Assembly: GCA_025174535.1 (NCBI GenBank)
Contig: JALBUN010000023.1
Span: 2,418,001 to 2,482,000 of the forward strand
Length of the DNA stretch: 64,000 bases
From: Cantharellus purpuraceus
Lineage: Eukaryota > Basidiomycota > Agaricomycetes > Cantharellales > Hydnaceae
Direction of reading: 5' to 3'
The notes beneath the pieces were generated by a model, which saw only the letters and a list, made by a program, of their open reading frames with translations, had not been told where the DNA came from and ran no database searches. The position numbers and the translations under genes were made by a program. This document shows, piece by piece, positions 35,216 to 46,341 of the stretch. Numbering within the stretch: the stretch's first letter is position 1; each line of letters begins with the position of its first letter.

Positions 35216-36682
35216 TCACATGCCAGCCTCAAAATCATACTGTTCTCGACCCGTGTCGCTCACAGCCACGTTGCGCAACAAGGGATCCAGGCTCGCCAGC
35301 TCGTCCTTTATAGCATTGCGTGCGAACTGATCCAACTCTTTGAGAAGAGTCGAAATGATTTTCTATAAGTTCCACGACGCATAAGCTGGAGTATTTGGAT
35401 AATTGTGATGGCAATGAATACTTTGAATTTTCCATCGATTTTCATGAATATCTCCCCCATTGCTCCTGTCCATGGGGTTCCTATCATCCCTCCATTGTGA
35501 TTGTTTCCTCCCACAATGCCCCACAAACTTGAATCCCCACCCTCAGGGGATGCATCTATCCCAGAAAACAGATAGCTCACACCCGGGTGAGGTGATAATA
35601 GGCCAAGTGGACCCATCATATGAGCACCTGTCGAAGTGGAGCCAGCCGAACTCGTCGAAGACGATGAGGTGGAATTTAATTGAAAAGGAGACGGTCCCAA
35701 TATGCGAGAGATTTTCTGGTAAACTTCGGAAAGGATGTCAAGAAGAGATAAGAGTGTTTGGTGATAGTCCAGAGAAAAAGGCTGGTCCATGCCGTCAGTT
35801 GTGTAGCAGAACAGTGAACAGAAACTGACCATATGCGGCGACATGAGGTATGTGGCTTCAGAAGCTTCAGGAAACGGGAAGTCATTAATACCACCAGCTT
35901 GCCGTTTTTGTGATTTCGACAGGCGAAAGAAACGCTTGAAAAGAGTTAGTCGAGCACACCGACAGAGTAAGGTGTACAACAAACCATCTTCGGTTTAAAC
36001 TCCTCATCCTGGAACTGGTCGAACTCGGATAGGGTTAGAAGGACACCCTTCAGGAAGTCAGGTGGGGTTTGAATATCGAAGAGGTTAGATAGGGACATGG
36101 CGAGGATGGCAAATCGATATGTGCTGTGGAATGGTAAGTTCTGGCTCAAAGCCATCGGGATTACTGACCGTTTTCTCATGGCTATATTACTGAACACTTT
36201 GTCTAATTCGGCTCGTGTAATGAGAATCGTGTGAAACCAGTGGGTCTTCCTAGAAGCAACGAGTGAGTCGACACAAGAGAGAATAATTATATAACCAACC
36301 CCTCGTGGGTATTCCGCATATAGGTCAAGGTGATTATACGCTTTTGCACCAGATCCCGGAGATATTCCACAGAGGTGCCTTGAAAGGTTGCGACGGCGGT
36401 AGTCGCAGTGGTTGCCGATGAGCCAGCAGAATCAGAGTACAAGGACTGAGAATCCCAATCACGATTCATTGCCATTACGCCAGGTATGGGAGAAGTTGAG
36501 GCTGATGGCGTTGGAGGAAGTTGCACAGGTAGGTTTGAAGGCTGCTGCTGCCCGGTCTGGACGAGAGAAGCGCTGCTGGAGGGAACCTTGAAGGAAGACA
36601 GGAGGCCAGCGCTCGATTTCCTACGGATGGTTGGCCTGGAACTGATGCTTCCCTGTGGTTGACCTTCGAAGGCATTCTGCAT
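35216..36682 (-). CDS. Unknown, probably conserved helical protein
   Basis: I do not recognise the family. Exons joined over about five introns give an N-terminal Ser/Thr/Gln-rich region (RRKSSAGLLSSFKVPSSS), then helical blocks: TSVEYLRDLVQKRIITLTYM, TYRFAILAMSLSNLFDIQTP, FLKGVLLTLSEFDQF, EATYLMSPHMVSFCSLFCY and FIAITIIQILQLMRRG. It ends KELDQFARNAIKDELASLD and DTGREQYDFEAGM. The pattern of an intrinsically disordered head followed by a long helical, partly hydrophobic body suggests a scaffold or membrane-associated regulator. The start is the ATG at 36680-36682, divergent from NTF2 by 163 nt. The coding status is well supported by correct phases at the joins I checked. Confidence 0.65.
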
Positions 36683-36845
36683 CAGTGATAATATTTAATT
36701 TAGTATGAGCATGCAAGAAAGGCGCGGGTGTTTGTTTGCGCTGTCCAAATAACATCGATTTGCCTTGCAAACGCGTGCTACAATATAAGTGTCGTCCAGC
36801 TCGCGTTTCTCCCTCCTAACTCTCACCTGCGCGCTCTTCAGCACC

Positions 36846-37425
36846 ATGGCTGATATCCATCTCATTTCAAAGCAATTCACCGACTTCTACTACACCACTT
36901 TTGATTCAAGCAGATCAACCTTGGGGCCACTCTACGTGCGTAATCTATATGCTACAAGTTGAAATCTCTTATCGAGATTCGTTTCAGCGCGATAATTCAA
37001 TGTTGTCATGGGAGGGCACCCCTTTCCAAGGCGTTTCTGCTATCACGGAGAAACTCTCTGTATGTTCTTCATCGTGTGTGAATGTGCTTGCCTTCACTAT
37101 TGCATCTTCTAGAGTCTTCCTTTCACCACCGTATCCCACCGAATCTCTACAATAGATACGCAACCCTCATCAGCTACCTCGAATGACCTGGTTGTCCTTG
37201 TAACCGGCCTCCTAACTGTGCGTCTACTCTCACACCTCATAGCTACCCTAACCTGGGCTTCTCTTAGGTGGATGACTCCCCTAACGCCATCCAATTCACG
37301 CAGTTATTCCATCTTGTTGCAGATGGAACATCATTTTACGTGTATGTGTCACGTATATGTAACCATGCAATGGCTCACGATTTTCTTATAGTCTCAATGA
37401 TGTTTTCCGTCTCATTTATGGATGA
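36846..37425 (+). CDS. NTF2: Nuclear transport factor 2
   Basis: Carries Ran-GDP into the nucleus. The reassembled protein, about 124 residues, is a full NTF2 fold: MADIHLISKQFTDFYYTTFD, SSRSTLGPLYRDNSMLSWEG, FQGVSAITEKLSSLPFTTVS, HRISTIDTQPSS, VVLVTGLLTVDDSPNAIQFT, QLFHLVADGTSFYVLNDVFR and LIYG. Length and termini equal the usual fungal protein. Four introns of about 50-60 nt fit exactly. The ATG at 36846 sits in a good context (CACCATGG). It shares a 163-nt divergent promoter with the unknown gene to its left. Confidence 0.97.
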
Positions 37426-37744
37426 GAAAACTCTCTGCTTGTCTTGATTTCCACGTTCGCGGAAGGTGTAATGTTGTCAGAATCGTGTGCAATAGTATGC
37501 ACTTTCAGGAGGGAGTTGGAATGCTATCACGAACTATCGCTCTGATGAATTTCCACAAAAACCGTTAATGTACAGGTCATATTAGAATGCTGTTTCCTTG
37601 CTTTTAAGGTCTTCCTTACTGTGAGACAAGCTTCATGCCAGTCACTGGCAAATCTGCATGCATTGGCAAAGCTATTATGGAGTGGGACATTTAGCTAAAC
37701 CTTGGGATAGAAGGGCATTGCCAGCCTGTGAGAAGCAAGGAGCT
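37426..37744. other. intergenic
   Basis: 319 nt between the convergent NTF2 and GH88-like genes. Nothing recognisable seen. Confidence 0.4.
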
Positions 37745-39385
37745 TCAGTCCTGAGGTTGCCAATTTGTATCTAATCGGTGGCTGACCTTTATGTAGAAAT
37801 AATCACCTTCGATATACGTCAGCTGCAAGCATGACTTGAAGTAATGGAACAACGCAACACACCATATACTATCCCAGTCAAGTTATTCGGAGGGTTTGCA
37901 CGATTATTGACGGTTCCGTTGCTCAATAAACTTTGCCAGCTTGGTTTCCAAGCCAAGTGAGTGGCGGCATTCAGCAACTTTACCGCGGCATTGCGCCAGA
38001 AGGTGGCGCCGGTACTGTTAACAGGGAATAGTGACTCCTCTAGTTGAGATAACAGCAGCAAGCCCGAAGCCGCTATTGTTGCAGATGATGTATCCGCAGG
38101 CCCAGGTCTTGGGCCATCAAAGTCCCTATATCATATGTTTTAAGAACTGGATCCACTCAATAGTAGGTACATGCTGACCAAGGTGGTACTCCATATGCGG
38201 GAAGACGCGAGAGATACAGAGATGCAGCATGACGAGCGGTGTCTAAGTATCGTGGAAGGTGCGTCCGATTGTACACTATCTGCAACATCAGTAAAGCTTT
38301 CTCAGTCAATTCCCCGGGTTGACTCATACTATCAGCATAGCCATATATTGCCCAACTTTGTCCACGAGTCCAAGTACTGGTGCAGGGAGTGTTCAGAAAG
38401 GACGAATGCGGGAGGACAACAGTCTACCTGTTATCTGCATAGCCTTGGGATGTCCTCCGCCTGATTACGGTACCAGTGGTAGAGTTGTACTCTACTACAT
38501 GAAAAGTCGAACCTGATGAAATGTCAATATACAATCAGGGGTTATCTTGTGAGTCCTACCGTCTGGGCGAAAGTGGTTAGCTATGGTAGTGTCTGCATGT
38601 GTGATAGCAATATCGCGAAGAGTTTGATTGCCATTAATATCTGCAGCAGCGAGTAATACCTGTCGAAATTACGCCAAGTTGTCGGCCATTGCATAGGGAA
38701 CGCTACATACCTCAAGATTCATCATATTGTCAATAATGACCTTTCATATACTTCATTTGGGCTTGCTCTCCAAGATAATATACAGTCACCCACCATGAAA
38801 TCTGTGGGATCCGCACTATTCCAACTCCTTGTGCAGCCTACTTTGGGGTCGAATCTTCCAGCCAGAGTCGAAGCAAATTTAGTAATGGCTATCTGGGCAG
38901 AGACATTCGCTGGGTTCCTGTAGGTCGCCACCTTGAGCAAGTCCGATTGACGTTGAAATCATAATTCGATCGTACACAAGGAGCTCTTGCTGGAAGGGAT
39001 AGCTCAAGAATCCTACGTCATGATCAAGACTCTCGTCGTCTTCTAAAGAAAAAAGGCCAAGAGACCAATCTCTTGCCAATGCGAGCCAATCTGGCTGGTT
39101 CGGTGAGGGGCAGAGCTTGGTTCGAGTGTCAAGAAGATACAGCAAGGCAGGAAAAAAACCAGATGTCCAAGTGGTCGGCGTAAAGTACTGCCAAATACCC
39201 TGGGTCCTGTCAGTATACTCTGGGTACTTGGCAGGAATTGGCTCAGTTAGAGCAATTGCATGGGCCTTTGACGCAATAAGAGGCGAAAACAGCTCTCGAC
39301 GAGGAGTAGGGATTGACTGAGTCGACGCGACATGAGCCGCGGACGCCACAAAGGCGAGCAACGCAAGATTCCATGACCATTGCAT
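37745..39385 (-). CDS. Secreted GH88-like unsaturated glucuronyl hydrolase
   Basis: A six-hairpin glycosidase of the GH88 family, which removes unsaturated uronic acids from oligosaccharides left by polysaccharide lyases. The signal peptide is MQWSWNLALLAFVASAAHVA. Then TTWTSGFFPALLYLLDTRT, DHDVGFLSYPF (first catalytic Asp region), VGCTRSWNSADPTDFM and VIIDNMMNLE (second Asp region), VLLAAADINGNQTLRDIAI, HFRPDGSTFHVVEYNSTTG, TSQGYADNSTWTRGQSWAIY and GLLLLSQLEESLFP. The C-terminus DYYFIK is short; the last exon (to the TGA at 37745) is my best fit and may be wrong. The joint near 38940 is also unsure. Secretion and domain content point to carbohydrate scavenging. Confidence 0.86.
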
Positions 39386-39885
39386 ACTAGTTCAGGCAGG
39401 GAACGTGGCAGTCACAAGCAGCCAAAGCATATTGTTCATTGAGGACTGAAAGTCAGGTGAGGGCTCTCGGCAGAAGTATTGCCCGCGGACAGCACGAAAT
39501 TTATCATCTTTGCCTAGGAAAGTATGTGTCACATGGTAGTAGTGTTTCACATTCATTGTGATAAGACACCAGACACGTAAATGCAGAATATCATAAGGTT
39601 TCTTGGCACGTTGTCTATATCCATGCGGTATGGGACTAAAATGGCCAAAGCTCCGGGACAAGTTCACCTCAAGCTTTTGGCCGCTGCACGGTGCAACGAA
39701 TGCCCCTCAAGCTTCAAGCGTGTGAAGTGGGCAGCAGGATATCCTCCATAAAGTGTTGTCTGTCAAGATAGAAATAGGGTAACGAATCGGTCCGATAGGG
39801 ATTTGGTCAACTCACCCCAAAATGAGATTCATGGGCGGCCGCTCAGCACATGTCTGGTGCTAATTCCTGGTCATCAGGTACATTA
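39386..39885. other. intergenic
   Basis: 500 nt upstream of the GH88-like gene. A 91-codon minus-strand frame (39392-39667) has no recognisable product. No other structure seen. Confidence 0.4.
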
Positions 39886-40877
39886 TCACACCTTGGCATT
39901 CTCGTCCAACCACTTCCGGACTGCCTTTTTCGTGACAAGCCTCATGACCGTCGCCTTCTCGCTGAATGACCTCGCGCGGTACAACGTCATGATGTACCCA
40001 GCAACACTCCATACATCGTCCCATTCAGCATCAAAAAGAGACCACCAGCAATTCGGGGGTTCCGACGGAAGTGGGATAGATAAATGTCGCGAGGTGAGCA
40101 ATATCGCAGCAGTGACGATGGTTGGGACAGGGTAAAGAGCGTACACCGGAGTCTGAAGTCTGAGGCGTAGTATAAGCACCATGCATTAGGGAATACTATT
40201 CCTTACGCGTCATTCAGATAACCCCACGCCCTCTGACATGCATCTTCTCGATTTGTAAGACCCAAGACTCGCAGGTAGTTCACTAAAGTCCCGTAAGGTA
40301 GAAGCACGTGTACGTTGAAGCCTAAACGCTTCAAAATTTGCATTTCGGCAACAACCAATGCGTCCTTCAGGTCATAGAACGATGATGAGAAGTAGCTCAT
40401 GGGGGTGTATTTGAAAGGTTTGTGACTTGAGGCTGAAACAGCGTGGAGGGTACGTGAGAGAAGAAGATCGTAGACATTGATGAGGTCCCGCATGCGGAGA
40501 GGACACTCCTCAAGCTTTGAAGCCAGGTAGAGAGCTCCCATTCCTACGTCCTGTGAGCTTGTGAGAAGGCGTCCATAAAATGCAATATAAAAACGCACAC
40601 CAATACCAAAGTTTTTCATCGAGGTCACATACCAAAACCTTTGGAAAAGGACTTGGGCCGTGGCCATTGCCACTTGGTTTCTGGCAGACTTATAAGTACA
40701 CTGAGTGAAAGTGACCGTGACCGTAAATTACTGCTTGAGTAGTACGCCTGCCTGCTGGATAAGCTTGCACCCGTAAACACGAAGTTCATCCTCTAGTTCA
40801 GCTGGGATCCCATCTTCCCTCGACGGCGTTTTCTCTATTTGAGTTAAGGATGCCAAAGGGTAGAGGTGGCTGGACAT
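39886..40877 (-). CDS. Cyclin L, without RS tail
   Basis: Partner of CDK11-type kinases in transcription and splicing. It opens MSSHLYPLASLTQIEKTPSR, then EDELRVYGCKLIQQAGVLLK; the first cyclin box includes VGMGALYLASKLEECPLRMR and DALVVAEMQILKRLGFNVHV; the second includes WGYLNDALQTPVYALYP, ILLTSRHLSIPLPSEPPNCW and WWSLFDAEWDDVWSVAGYIM. It ends RKWLDENAKV, soon after the second box. The RS-rich tail of animal cyclin L is absent. I use the ATG at 40875-40877; an upstream in-frame ATG at 40958 would overlap the divergent neighbour. The next gene, 79 nt away, encodes an RS-rich protein. Confidence 0.9.
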
Positions 40878-40956
40878 GGTGGAGGGAAAAAAAATAAAAT
40901 GTGACACGCTGTGACAAGTCGCAAGTCGTTGTTGTAATAGCATCGTTGTTGCAGGC

Positions 40957-42670
40957 ATGGCTGGCCTTCCTCCAAAACCTGACGATGCTTTGCCACCTCT
41001 ACATTCCCGAGGTAAGACAAGTCCTAGAGCGGCATCAATGAGGAGCGATAGAGATAGAGACAGGGATGACCGGAGACGTCGTTCTCCTCCAGACTCTAGG
41101 CGCTACTCGCCCCCTAGATCTGAAGGATGGAGACGACCTGTACGAGGTGATGACAGATATCAAGATCAGCCACCAAGGTTATCCCGGGATAGAGACGAAA
41201 GGGATCACCCTAGGCCTCGTGGCAGCGGACTGGGCACGCACTGTTCTCAGACTTGATCTTTACATTAACTAACCGATGCTCAAGCAGTCGATACCTACGT
41301 GCCAGATTCACATCCCCCGCCTCGACATCGTTCGCCTCCCCCTTTGCACAGTCGCCGCCGGTCGTCGCGTTCGCGCTCTCCTCGTTATTTAAGACGGAGC
41401 AACCGCTCCCTGTCTCCACATTCTCGATCCCCATATTCTCGATCCCCATATTCTCGATCCCCATCTCCTCGAAGGCGTTATGTACGCTCTATATCCCGTC
41501 GTCGTTCTCTTTCGCGTCCTCGCAGACCTCGTTCTCGTGAGCGACACAACCATCGACTAACGCGTAGTCCCTCCCCACGTTCCCGAAGACTCTATTCTCG
41601 CGAAAGACACAAACCGCGGCCATCAACGCGAAGTCCGTCCCCACATTCTCGTAGAGCGTATTCTCGTGAGCGACGTAATCCATCAACGCGTAGTCCCTCT
41701 CCACGTCCGAATGTTCGCAAGCGCGACCATTCACGAGATGAAAAACAGCCGCAGGCCCAGCCTCTACATTACAAAAGCAGGGCGGCCAGTGACGGGCCGA
41801 ATGATGGTCTCAAGTCTTCGAGAGATCCTGATAAGGGCCGAAATCTAGATACGTCGTTGGTAATGTTCTCTTTCTCCCCCCATAACGACGAAATCAAGAG
41901 AACTCACTCTGTCTTGTCTCAGGAGAACGTACAGTCTACTGCCAAGAAGCTGCCAGTACATCCGCCGCCATCTGGCCCAAGGAGACCTAGAACTCCAACT
42001 GGACCTCGCACCAGAAGCCCAGTTCACAACAGAGGCGAAAATCATGACGACGCTACACTTCGACGTGAAAAGGGGAAGGGAAGAGAGAAGGATGATCTGA
42101 TCGAAAACACGCGAGACCGATCTGCGTCTCCTTCCCGTGGGCCCCGGAACCATGCGCGCTGGTCACGGTCGCAGTCTCGTTCAAACTCTCGTTCACGTTC
42201 CTCCCGTTCGCTATCTTCCCGTTCCTGTTCGTCACGTACGGTTTCGCACTCTCCAGCACGTTCGCATTCGCATTCGCAGCAAACAAACTCAGGAAGGGCG
42301 AATTCCAGAGGTCCCAGGAGAGATCACGGCGATAGGGCTGGACGTAAACTTCCCAACATTGATGACTTGATCACACCCTTACCGCCCCGCGAGTCAAAGA
42401 CAGCTGTTCAAGATGCGGAGGTATGTTTGAATGTTTTGATAGTTTTTTTACCTTAACTTCACCTCAATGTCTTTTGCGTAGCTTAAGCGTATCCGGGAGC
42501 AACGCACCAAGCTGGAAGTGGAGCATGCTGACATCATGAGGGCCGTCCGCCGTGCTCAACATGAGCTCGACCTTGCTGGGATGGAACTGAGATCAGCGGA
42601 GGAGAGACGGAAAGCGGCGGAGCGGGTGCATGAGCGAACTGTGAAAGGCTTCCTGGCGCCATTGGCGTGA
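40957..42670 (+). CDS. Arg/Ser-rich protein with C-terminal coiled coil
   Basis: A low-complexity RS protein likely to act in nuclear speckles or splicing; no family is recognised. The N-terminus is MAGLPPKPDDALPPLHSRGK, then basic RDRDRDDRRRRSPPDSRRYS. Long SRSP/RSPSPRSRR repeats follow, and a second RS block (SRSRSSRSLSSRSCSSRT). The last exon encodes a coiled coil, LKRIREQRTKLEVEHADIM then RRAQHELDLAGMELRSAEER, ending GFLAPLA. Introns: 41234-41287, which seems to use a GC donor; 41862-41920; and one at about 42421-42481. The start is 79 nt from the cyclin L start, on the opposite strand. It could supply in trans the RS function missing from this cyclin L, which is an inference. Confidence 0.8.
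41416..41460 (+). repeat. Three 15-nt tandem units in RS region
   Basis: Units 41416-41430, 41431-41445 and 41446-41460 (ccayattctcgatcc) repeat head to tail and encode HSRSP/YSRSP. Looser copies of SRERH/RSPSPRSRR repeats follow to about 41700. Confidence 0.8.
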
Positions 42671-43675
42671 AAAGCGCGTTGCTGGCAGTTCATTTGCGCG
42701 TATCGATTTAGTACTACGATTTGGGTATGGGTGTACAATCCATGTGGGTACTCCCGGGATCCATGGGCAATGCACAGAAAAAGCCGTTTTGCTACGTCAG
42801 ATGTATGAGTATGGCGCGCCATTTTCGTTAGTCCCGCAGTTGGAAAGGGGAGATTGAGGAGGGGGCATACCTGCATTGCTTCAAAAAGTTGCTTGGAAGT
42901 TAACCACACTTGCATGCACTCCTTCTGACTTCTCGTTTGACGACAAATCTCGGAATGATCTGAACCTCGCTCCGAATCGAATGTATATCGCGAGGCAGGT
43001 GCTTGCTGTCGGATGCGTTTGTCTGTCAACCAAGACTTTGAGTACAGGGAAAAACCAACATCCAGGAATTTCTTCAAGACTACTCTGGGCTCCTGCTCGT
43101 TAACATGAGAGCTTTTAGAGGACATGTGGAAGGTGCTGCTCAATGTCGAAGTAAAGACAATGTCAATGACCGCATGGGCGTCTCATGGGCGCCTGAAGGA
43201 CCTAGTGGCTATGTGCGCGTGATATATACGTACATACCGGTGTGTGAGACACGTCGTACTCACTCTGGACTGGGTGGATGTAAATATGGGGGTCGCCCTC
43301 ATAGCCACGGGGGTTGTTCTGCTGGCCCTCACCGAGTTGTTGTACTCGCTGGCAACGGACATGGTGAATTGAGCCATCCTTTTACATTCGGGTGAGCGAA
43401 TCAGACACGTAACCCCGTATTCCAGGTCGTTTTGCTCACTGAAGCGCGTCGTCGCGCGTGCTATCGGAAGACGAAAAATATCATGTAATAAACAAATTGG
43501 CAGACTCTCCATCAACAAATGACGTTCATCAAACACCGTGAGCTCTCTATACATCGCTGGTAGTAAAATGTCGGCACAACCATTGTTTACCATCCTCGCT
43601 TGCTCATGAGACCACCAGTCATGTTCTCATCGCTGAGGGCTTGATTAGTCTTGTAACAGACACTATGCTCGTCGC
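42671..43675. other. gene-poor stretch
   Basis: 1 kb between the RS gene's stop and the SNZ1 stop. Two minus-strand frames (42556-43143, overlapping the RS exon, and 43183-43593) encode nothing I recognise. No repeats or RNA gene seen. Confidence 0.45.
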
Positions 43676-45196
43676 TTACATGCTCAATCCCACCATTGCT
43701 GGTCCAAGGTCTTCTGAGATCTGGGGAGGGAGGTAAATACACGGGACGTCAGCTCTAGTATTGATCTCTACCTCTGCAAGTATTTTGGGGTTGTTGTAAT
43801 GCGTGACCTGAGACAAAGTCAATTAAAGCGCTTGAGATATCTAGTCAGTGACCCACTGCTTGAACTATGGAACGGGCACGCTTGGCTGGATCTCCGGACT
43901 GTGCAGTGTTAGACAAACACAATGCTAGGAGAGGGTGGACTGACGTGAAATATTCCAGAACCAACGAACACTAGACAAGACTGAGTAAAAGGTCGAGATA
44001 CTTGGGAAAAGACATACCGCCATCACAGCCTAGCTGCATCATGAGCGCCGCATCGGCTTGGGCAGGGATGGGGAAAATAATCAGTGTCACAAGTCGAAAC
44101 GAGGTGTACAATCACCATTACCTGGTGTTGCAATACCCCCAGCCGCAAAGTTGACAACTGGTAACCGTTTGAGACGTGCAGTCTCTTTGAGGAGATGGAA
44201 TGGTGCCTGAATTTCTTTGGCAAACGCATATAGTTCCTCATCGTCCATTGCACTGGCCTTCCTAATGTCGCTCATCACTGCTCGTTCATGACGGACTGCC
44301 TCGACAACATTGCCTGTGCCGGCCTCGCCCTTTGTACGGATGAAGGCAGCTCCCTCGGATATACGACGCAGTGCCTCACCGAGATTTTTTGCTCCGCAAA
44401 CAAAGGGCACTTTGTAATTATGCTTGTTGATGTGATGCTGCTCATCGGCTGGTGTGAGCACCTCCGACTCGTCAATATAATCAATGCCGATGGCTTGCAG
44501 AATCTGAAAAAGAAATGGGAAAAAATAAATTTAGGGCCAATTCCGACAAATATGTTCCATAGATAATCAAACCACAAACCTGTGCTTCAACAAAGTGACC
44601 GATGCGGACTTTGGCCATCACGGGAATAGTGACAGCAGCCACAATATCCTTGATCATTTTCGGGTCGCTCTAGAAAAACGGCGTCGGTGCCGAGGCAGAG
44701 CAGCATTATTGTGCTGACCATCCTAGCAACACCACCTTTCGCCCTAATATCAGCAGGTACGCGTTCCAAGGCCATGACGGCACAAGCGCCCGCCTCCTCG
44801 GCTAGGCGAGCCTGCGCATTGGTCAGGCTTAAAGTTGTGATGAAAACTTTAGCCGTGCACACCTGTTCCACGTTGACGACATCCATAATGACACCACCCT
44901 TTCAAAGGAATATGGTCAACGCTCCATCTATGGGCGCTCCAACCTACCGCCCACCTTAAGCATTTGAGCAAGACCAGATTTTACCTACGCAGGGGGGAAA
45001 AAAAAATCACACCAAGCCAACATATGGACAACAGTGTAGAACGTACCTGGAATGTGCCCAGGTTACTGGATCCCTCACGCCCTGGTGCAGATCTTGCAGC
45101 TGCAAGAGGATTGACGGCCGCAACAACCCCGCTTCCACCGCCTCCAGCAGCAGAAGGCAGAGCACCAGTTCCAGGATTAGAAACAGAAGACGACAT
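43676..45196 (-). CDS. SNZ1: Pyridoxal 5'-phosphate synthase subunit PDX1/SNZ1
   Basis: The synthase half of the DXP-independent vitamin B6 pathway, making PLP from ribose 5-phosphate, glyceraldehyde 3-phosphate and ammonia in the cytosol. Visible: [64 protein letters not shown] (catalytic Lys), [65 protein letters not shown] (second Lys), [20 protein letters not shown] and VFVGSGIF. The end is [25 protein letters not shown]. About seven short introns, one of which splits VARM from SDPK. The N-terminus is Gly/Ala-rich. The glutaminase partner (SNO/PDX2) is not next door. Confidence 0.95.
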
Positions 45197-45360
45197 GACG
45201 GACTAACGGCAAGCTGCAGGAAATGCGTAAGCGCCGTGAAGGCCAAGTGACTCCGATCGCCGACTCCGCCGCAGTTGCAATCTACTCTCTGTACAGGCTT
45301 GCAGTGCAAGATTCATTTGTCTTGATAATGTATGTATTGAGGTTCAACCAATCGATAACA

Positions 45361-45790
45361 TCAGAAGCCCCTAGTTCTGAGCCAGTCTACCACATTATTT
45401 TTCCAACCTCGCCCCGGTCCTTGGAGAATAAGATGCTTCGATCTGACAACCTGTCCTCGAAGAATCGCTGCTTCTCGCGAGTCGGGTGGGAAAAGCGTGG
45501 CACATAATTCTCGCAGCAATGCCTATGCTCCAACCATCATCATCAGCGGCAGCCACAGTCGCAGCCATAGAAAGACATGTTACGTTTGCGTCTCCCTCAA
45601 TGTTGCGCACTTGGACTAGATACCTTGTCCCTGCGTTCTTTACATCAGAGTAAACGGGCAAGGAACCCCGGCTGTTGCGAATAACGTGATATGGTAGACG
45701 TGCGGCCGTGGATTGGAACCGGGAACGAATACACGCCACTGCTTTCAGAGAGGAGTATGAAATGGGCAGCGACAATTTTGGAAGGCACAT
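45361..45790 (-). CDS. IMG2: Mitochondrial large-subunit ribosomal protein mL49 (Img2)
   Basis: mL49 of the mitochondrial ribosome. The start MCLPKLSLPISYSSLKAVA gives an import presequence rich in Ser, Lys and Arg. The family core is LPYHVIRNSRGSLPVYSDVK, NAGTRYLVQVRNIEGDAN, then after one 73-nt-class intron ALLRELCATLFPPDSREAAI, VVRSKHLILQGPGRGWKNNV and VDWLRTRGF. Length and the end WLxxxGF are as usual. The ATG is 45788-45790; the longer frame upstream starts with TTG. The gene lies directly upstream of SNZ1 on the same strand with 164 nt between. Confidence 0.9.
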
Positions 45791-46341
45791 TGTAAAATCA
45801 CAGTATGCCAGACTTGCCAGACACTGGCAAAAGATGGCGGCTGCACCCTGGCGAAAGACTGGGATCAATTAGAGGACTGACAACGGCGATATGAAACAAT
45901 AATATAGTTGACTTACTTTTACGTTGGGCTTTGATCGTCAAGTGACAACAACAAGCGGCTATGGCCGTTACGTAATGCTGCACAAGTGACAGGGCTCAAG
46001 CCAACCTGACTATATTTCGTTAAATTTCCTATGCTATAGGTGGTGGCATGCCATACTGGAGTTTGCACCCTTATGCCAGGAACTGACGAACCGTCTTCGT
46101 TCAGTCATATCTGTCAATCCAATCCGAGGCGCTGTCTCGCTCCAGGCTGAGCCTTTTCTGCATTTGAGACCCTATCATTTGGTGCAACCGTATCCGGTCA
46201 TGATATAGATCGCGACTCTTTTGTATCCGCGGCTCGTGGTAACCGCCACTTCCTGACTGGAATGGAGGCTGCTCCAACTTCCAATTCCGGCCACTTGCTC
46301 CGTCCTTTTATACCTCTCTAATCAGCCTCGCATGCTTCGAT
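45791..46341. other. intergenic
   Basis: 551 nt between mL49 and the unknown Ser-rich gene, which are divergent. A TTTTATA lies at about 46306, very close to the latter's ATG. Nothing else recognised. Confidence 0.4.

Noticed and set aside
42556..43143. 195-codon minus-strand open frame
   Set aside because: It runs antisense across the last RS-gene exon and beyond; no family recognised and no start or splice support.
43183..43593. 136-codon minus-strand open frame
   Set aside because: No recognisable domain; composition looks like a chance frame in intergenic DNA.
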